The position numbers and the translations under genes are program-made. Positions 38,536 to 42,446 of a stretch of DNA of 42,446 nt are shown piece by piece. The stretch is taken from NCBI GenBank assembly GCA_902494195.1, contig CABUSH010000019.1, forward strand, positions 1 through 42,446. The letters are read 5' to 3'. Numbering within the stretch: the stretch's first letter is position 1; every line of letters starts with the position of its first letter. The notes under the pieces were generated by a model. It was given only the letters and a program-made list of their open reading frames with translations, was not told the DNA's origin and did not search any database. The stretch comes from an uncultured Collinsella sp. GTDB taxonomy: Bacteria > Actinomycetota > Coriobacteriia > Coriobacteriales > Coriobacteriaceae.

Positions 38536-40746
38536 ATGAAGAGATGGTCATTCGGAGTGCTGGCTTTTTCGGGCCTCATTTCTTTTGGGCTCCTTTTAGG
38601 TTCGCCCTCGATGTTATACGCCCTTGATTCGAATAACACTGACGATGGTCCCACATCTAACGTTGCTATTGCTTCTGTCGAGTCAGGCGTTGATGCCCAG
38701 CGCGAATCGACCTTCGTTGTCGAGCAGAACTCTCAGGTGGATAATGAGGCCCCTTCTGAGGTTTCGAATCAAATTATTTGGCATCAGGGGTGGATATCAC
38801 CCGAAGAAGGGGCTGGTTTTTGGCGTTGGGGCTTGTCCGACGGAACAATCGCTGTTTCTTCTTGGAGACATATAAACGGTAGCTGGTACTGGTTCGACGA
38901 CGAAGGTCGAATGGCTCAGGATGGGTTGGTTCAAGTCGGGGGTGCGACGTATGCCTTCTCCTCTTCGGGTGCAATGCGTGTCGGCTGGTACCTAGATTCT
39001 ACGGGCTCCACTTCTGCTTGGCGTTATTTCTCCGGTTCTGGCGCCACGGTAAAAGGCTGGCTTTCAGATGGCAGCAACTGGTATTGGCTGGATGATGAAG
39101 GCAAGATGGTCCACGACTCGATGCTACAGATCGGGGGAGCCACGTATGGATTCTCTTCTTCTGGCGCAATGCTTATCGGATGGCATCTTGATGCTTCCGT
39201 TTGGCATTATTTCTCCGGCTCTGGCGCCCTGGTTAAGGGCTGGCTCTCGGATGGGGGCCGTTGGTATTGGCTTGATCCTGCGGACGGTTCTATGGCCACC
39301 GGGTTGAATGAATGCAACGGCACCCCTTATATCTTTAACGGTTCAGGGGCTATGATTTCCTCACAGTGGGCACTTGTTGACAACAATTGGTATTACGCTG
39401 ACTCCAACGGCTTGCTGCATGGAGGCTGGTTACTTCTGGGGAATTCCTGGTATTACCTGGACCCAGGAAGCCACATTATGCTCACCGGCTTTGCGCAAGT
39501 GGGCTCGTCCACCTATTTCCTCACAAGCTCAGGCGCTATGGCAACTGGCTGGGTAATTGACGATGGTACTTGGTATTTCGCTGCGTCAAGTGGAACTATT
39601 CAACAAGGTCGTTGGATAAAGTCCGGAAGCTCCTGGTATTACCTTGATGAGGTGTCCGGCGCAATGCGTACTGGTGAATATACGGTAGGCGACACGCGCT
39701 ATTATTCTTATGATTCTGGTGCGATGGCATCTTCGTGCTGGATCAACTTGAGCGACGGTATGTCATGGGCGAATTCGTCTGGAGCACTGAGCGAGCCGTT
39801 GCCTACTTCATCTGATGGATCTCCCGTAATCGCCGATCGTGCCGACTTGTCTTCATTGCCAGGTACAATTCATATTGGAGACGCAGTTTTCTATGCGGAC
39901 GCAAACGGTGTCGTTAATGTGGCATCTGGTTGGATTATGTCGAATGACGCTTCTGACGAAAACGGCAATACTTGGTACTACGCATCTTCCAATGGTGTCC
40001 TTAAGTCTGGTTGGCAATATGTCAACGGTGCGTGGTATTGGATGGACCCTTCCACATTCAAGATGAAAACTGGATGGCTTAATGACGGCGGTACGTGGTA
40101 TTGGCTCCAGCCTTCGGGTGCCATGTTTGCTAATGGGTGGCTGAAAATCGATGGCGTTGACTACTACTTCAATGCAAGCGGTGCATGGTTGAATACGTCT
40201 GGTTCTGTTTTGGGGGTCAATAGGTCCAGCCTGGTCAATTGGCTTATGAGCCACGAAAACGACGGCTATTACCGTGGAACACGCTATGATACGCATCTTA
40301 GCCAAGAAACGTGCATGTATCCAAAGGGTGATCCTCGTTGGGACGGGTATACCGGTATGAACTGCGGCGGATTTGTATCGCATGCATATATGAAGGCGGG
40401 CGGTAATTTAGCTCCCATTGCCGCTGAGCAGAGCCATTCGCCTTGGAGTGGGGGTCCCGGAAGGGGCGGCTGCGTTAACGCGTATCGTTGGTATGGCTAC
40501 GCTATCGATACATGCGCGAACGTGACTTATTTCAACTCTATTGATGAGTTGTTGCGTAGTGGTTTGGCTCGTAAGGGGGATATTGTATTTTTCAATCCTT
40601 ACAATCCATATGCGGACGATAGTCATATCGGTTTTTTCTGGGGCAATACGCCGAGCGAAAACTTGTTCTGGCATAGCGATGGTTATGGAAATCGCATTTC
40701 CGGTTTGACTGCTTTGGGTCCATCGAAAGTAATACTGATTCGTTAG
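38536..40746 (+). CDS. Secreted repeat protein with NlpC/P60-like C-terminal domain
   Basis: A 736-residue exported protein. The start is ATG 38536, before MKRWSFGVLAFSGLISFGLL (signal peptide to about residue 34). Around twenty wall-binding-type repeats fill residues about 80-560. The C-terminal domain has the NlpC/P60-type catalytic pieces: GMNCGGFVSHAYMKAGG (nucleophile Cys after Met-Asn) and DDSHIGFFWG (His), expected to cleave peptidoglycan peptides. The region between them (SPWSGGPGRGGCVNAYRW) is longer than in short NlpC domains. Probably a cell-wall hydrolase retained on the surface through its repeats. Confidence 0.88.
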   Translation: MKRWSFGVLAFSGLISFGLLLGSPSMLYALDSNNTDDGPTSNVAIASVESGVDAQRESTFVVEQNSQVDNEAPSEVSNQIIWHQGWISPEEGAGFWRWGLSDGTIAVSSWRHINGSWYWFDDEGRMAQDGLVQVGGATYAFSSSGAMRVGWYLDSTGSTSAWRYFSGSGATVKGWLSDGSNWYWLDDEGKMVHDSMLQIGGATYGFSSSGAMLIGWHLDASVWHYFSGSGALVKGWLSDGGRWYWLDPADGSMATGLNECNGTPYIFNGSGAMISSQWALVDNNWYYADSNGLLHGGWLLLGNSWYYLDPGSHIMLTGFAQVGSSTYFLTSSGAMATGWVIDDGTWYFAASSGTIQQGRWIKSGSSWYYLDEVSGAMRTGEYTVGDTRYYSYDSGAMASSCWINLSDGMSWANSSGALSEPLPTSSDGSPVIADRADLSSLPGTIHIGDAVFYADANGVVNVASGWIMSNDASDENGNTWYYASSNGVLKSGWQYVNGAWYWMDPSTFKMKTGWLNDGGTWYWLQPSGAMFANGWLKIDGVDYYFNASGAWLNTSGSVLGVNRSSLVNWLMSHENDGYYRGTRYDTHLSQETCMYPKGDPRWDGYTGMNCGGFVSHAYMKAGGNLAPIAAEQSHSPWSGGPGRGGCVNAYRWYGYAIDTCANVTYFNSIDELLRSGLARKGDIVFFNPYNPYADDSHIGFFWGNTPSENLFWHSDGYGNRISGLTALGPSKVILIR

Positions 40747-40757
40747 AATTCCGAGTT

Positions 40758-40788
40758 GTAGGGGACTCTCTGGGCCCCCTACCTTTTT
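40758..40788 (+). terminator. Intrinsic terminator after the NlpC/P60-like gene
   Basis: Stem gtagggg / cccctac, then ctttttg (T run at 40784-40788). It starts 12 bases past the stop. Confidence 0.85.
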
Positions 40789-41011
40789 GACATCTGGTTT
40801 GAAAGTTTATTTGAAGTCGGTATTCTTGGGGGCAAGAGGAGGGGGCAATGAGCCTGCGGGTTCAACCCTGCCGGTAAGTTCTTCTTTTCTTTGCAGCATT
40901 GCGCCCAACTATTTATTGTCCTAGATGGCATCTTGTCCTGTTAGATGTTCGGGAATCTTTCATAGCTATGCTGTAAGCTAGACGCAATCAAGAGCGAATG
41001 ACGAGGTTTAC
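40789..41011 (+). other. Intergenic stretch before the lysozyme gene
   Basis: About 220 bases without a supported gene. It holds a gcgggttcaaccctgc stretch (inverted repeat) near 40858, and the ribosome site gagg at 41003-41006. No clear promoter boxes were found. Confidence 0.4.
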
Positions 41012-42446
41012 ATGAACAAACATCTTAAGTTGTTTTCGGCATTGTTGGTGCTGATGCTCCTTGCGCCCGTTTCTATGTTTGTATGCCCTGCGGATGCAGA
41101 GGCTGCTCAGACTCTGGTTGAGAATTCTTGGCGTTATGAGGGTGGACAATTAGTTTCAGATGATGCTTCTTCCGAAGAAGGCGGAATAGCTTTATTGTCT
41201 ATGGACGCTCTTCCCGATGGGGTTACAGCTCAGGGCATTGACGTCAGCGAGCACCAAGGGCGTATTGATTGGGACGCAGTTAAAGCTTCTGGCATCGATT
41301 TCGCTATTCTGCGCGTTGGGTTTGGCGCTCCGTCTTTCGGCGGTCGAGTTGACTATCAATTTAATCGAAATATTTCTGAGTGCGAGCGACTCGGAATCCC
41401 CTACGGCGTCTATGTCTATTCATATGCTTTTGATAATCAACAGGCAGCCGATGAGGCGTCCATGGTGATTGACTGCCTATCGGGGCACAATCCTAGGCTA
41501 CCGGTGTATTACGATCTTGAGGACAAGACAATTATTGCAGATGGTCGTCAATCCGGAATTGCATCTAGAGCTCAGACATTCTGTAATAAGATTTCTAGTG
41601 CTGGATATAAGCCAGGCATTTATGCAAACCTAAATTGGTTTAACAATATATTGACCGACCCTGTATTTAAGAGCAGCTCTTGGGATCATTGGATTGCTCA
41701 ATATAATTCGCAATGTCACTATACCGGCAGTTACAGCTTTTGGCAGTATACAAGCCGCGAAAAAGTTTCTGGTATTAGTGGAAACGTTGATATGAATTAC
41801 GCGTATGTTGATGTCTCTCTTTATTACTGGCAGTTAAAAGAGGGCACTTGGTATTACGCAACCTCTGACGGCAAAGCGTATACCGGATGGTTGCGCCAGG
41901 GCGGAGCCTGGTATTGGCTCGACCCCGACGCGGGCGGTGTAATGGCCACCGGGCTCCACGAGTGCAACGGCTCCATGTACTGGTTCAACGCCTCCGGCGC
42001 GATGGCGACCGGATGGGTCCTCGACGGCGGCACCTGGTACTACGCGACTGGCTCCGGCGCGCTGGCGCGCGGCCCCGTTTCCGTCGGCGGCGTGCCCTAC
42101 TGCTTCGACGCCCGGACGGGGGCCATGCTGACGGGCTACCAGACTGATGCGCAGGGCGTCCGCCGCTACTTCGGCAGCTGCGGCCCCCTTAACGGCTGGG
42201 GCCTCGTCGACGGCTCCTGGTACTGGTTCGCTGACGGTATCGCCTCGACCGGCTGGCTTTACGCCGGCGGCTCCTGGTACTGGCTCGACCCCGACGCGGG
42301 CGGTGCAATGGCCACCGGGCTCCATGAGTGCAACGGCTCCATGTACTGGTTCAACGGCTCCGGCGCGATGGCGACCGGATGGGTCTTCGACGGCGGCACC
42401 TGGTACTACGCGACTGGCTCCGGCGCGCTCGCCTCCGGCTGGCTCA
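41012..42446 (+). CDS. Secreted GH25 lysozyme with wall-binding repeats (3' end outside window)
   Basis: Starts at ATG 41012 (gagg five bases upstream), open to the window end, 478 codons seen. The signal peptide is residues about 1-30. The GH25 muramidase domain (about 73-275) has GIDVSEHQGRIDWDAVKASG (catalytic-type Asp), PVYYDLEDKT (Asp-Leu-Glu with the acid), GIYANLNWF and WIAQYNSQ, then a GNVDMNYAYVD end. From about 280 on, glucan/choline-binding-type repeats follow (WYWLDPDAGG, GSMYWFNASGAMATGW). Cleaves the glycan strand of peptidoglycan. Codon and base composition change sharply from AT-rich in the catalytic domain to very GC-rich in the repeats, suggesting a join of two sources. Confidence 0.93.
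   Translation, partial: MNKHLKLFSALLVLMLLAPVSMFVCPADAEAAQTLVENSWRYEGGQLVSDDASSEEGGIALLSMDALPDGVTAQGIDVSEHQGRIDWDAVKASGIDFAILRVGFGAPSFGGRVDYQFNRNISECERLGIPYGVYVYSYAFDNQQAADEASMVIDCLSGHNPRLPVYYDLEDKTIIADGRQSGIASRAQTFCNKISSAGYKPGIYANLNWFNNILTDPVFKSSSWDHWIAQYNSQCHYTGSYSFWQYTSREKVSGISGNVDMNYAYVDVSLYYWQLKEGTWYYATSDGKAYTGWLRQGGAWYWLDPDAGGVMATGLHECNGSMYWFNASGAMATGWVLDGGTWYYATGSGALARGPVSVGGVPYCFDARTGAMLTGYQTDAQGVRRYFGSCGPLNGWGLVDGSWYWFADGIASTGWLYAGGSWYWLDPDAGGAMATGLHECNGSMYWFNGSGAMATGWVFDGGTWYYATGSGALASGWL
41916..42428 (+). repeat. Near-identical 147-bp direct repeat inside the lysozyme gene
   Basis: 41916-42062 and 42282-42428 are 366 bases apart (122 codons, in frame) and differ at about four to five positions by eye. 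Each covers the repeat units from GLDPDAGG-like to YATGSGA. The window ends just after the second copy, so further copies may follow. Confidence 0.9.

Noticed and set aside
40850..40880. gcgggttcaaccctgc stretch considered as a tRNA fragment
   Set aside because: Just a T-arm-like inverted repeat with no other tRNA parts.

Overview
The window is GC-rich, gene-dense bacterial DNA. It looks like an actinobacterial gut anaerobe of the class Coriobacteriia, most like Collinsella. That placement is an inference from gene content and style: Rho with a long basic/acidic N-terminal extension, an Rrf2-sufCBDSU cluster, a GGGtGRT/NifU-like gene pair, a RAYT transposase, an AAA-ATPase_like/PDDEXK_9 protein, sortase-type surface proteins and several secreted proteins with glucan/choline-binding-type repeats. 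No marker gene that fixes the species is present.

Layout. 1-6.3 kb: the 3' part of rho, a two-gene unit (membrane-anchored Ala-rich protein and a VanZ-like protein), a ROK sugar kinase and a class I aminotransferase. 6.4-7.1 kb: tRNA-His and two tRNA-Lys genes, then a short imperfect tandem repeat that copies the tRNA-Lys 3' end and its terminator. 7.1-12.5 kb: an FAD oxidoreductase, the GGGtGRT + NifU-like operon, a RAYT transposase and a structured non-coding stretch. 12.5-18.4 kb: sufCBDSU on the minus strand, divergent from an Rrf2-type regulator with three cysteines. This is a complete Fe-S assembly locus with a probable Fe-S-sensing regulator. 18.5-22.4 kb: a sortase-type surface protein and an AAA-ATPase_like protein.

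22.4-31.7 kb is a cell-surface polysaccharide region: one minus-strand GT2 glycosyltransferase, one acyltransferase-3 membrane protein, and five consecutive plus-strand GT2 genes, two of them close paralogues and the last one with two GT domains. 31.7-36.9 kb is an AT-richer accessory island. It holds a translationally coupled pair (DUF4869 protein plus a small P-loop/TOPRIM-like protein), a divergent HEPN-motif protein with a winged-helix-like tail behind an array of CGATA repeats, gene remnants, and a second acyltransferase. The island is bounded on both sides by the same junction: the tail of the two-domain glycosyltransferase converging on the tail of the P-loop protein gene. The right-hand copy is a truncated scar. 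37.0-42.4 kb carries three secreted repeat proteins in a row: one with a Cys/His C-terminal motif, one with an NlpC/P60-like C-terminus, and one GH25 lysozyme that runs off the window end.

The best candidates for an undescribed system are the DUF4869 + P-loop/TOPRIM-like pair and the neighbouring HEPN/winged-helix gene. Both lie in an island with clear signs of recombination and gene decay. All functional statements about them are inference from motifs and context.
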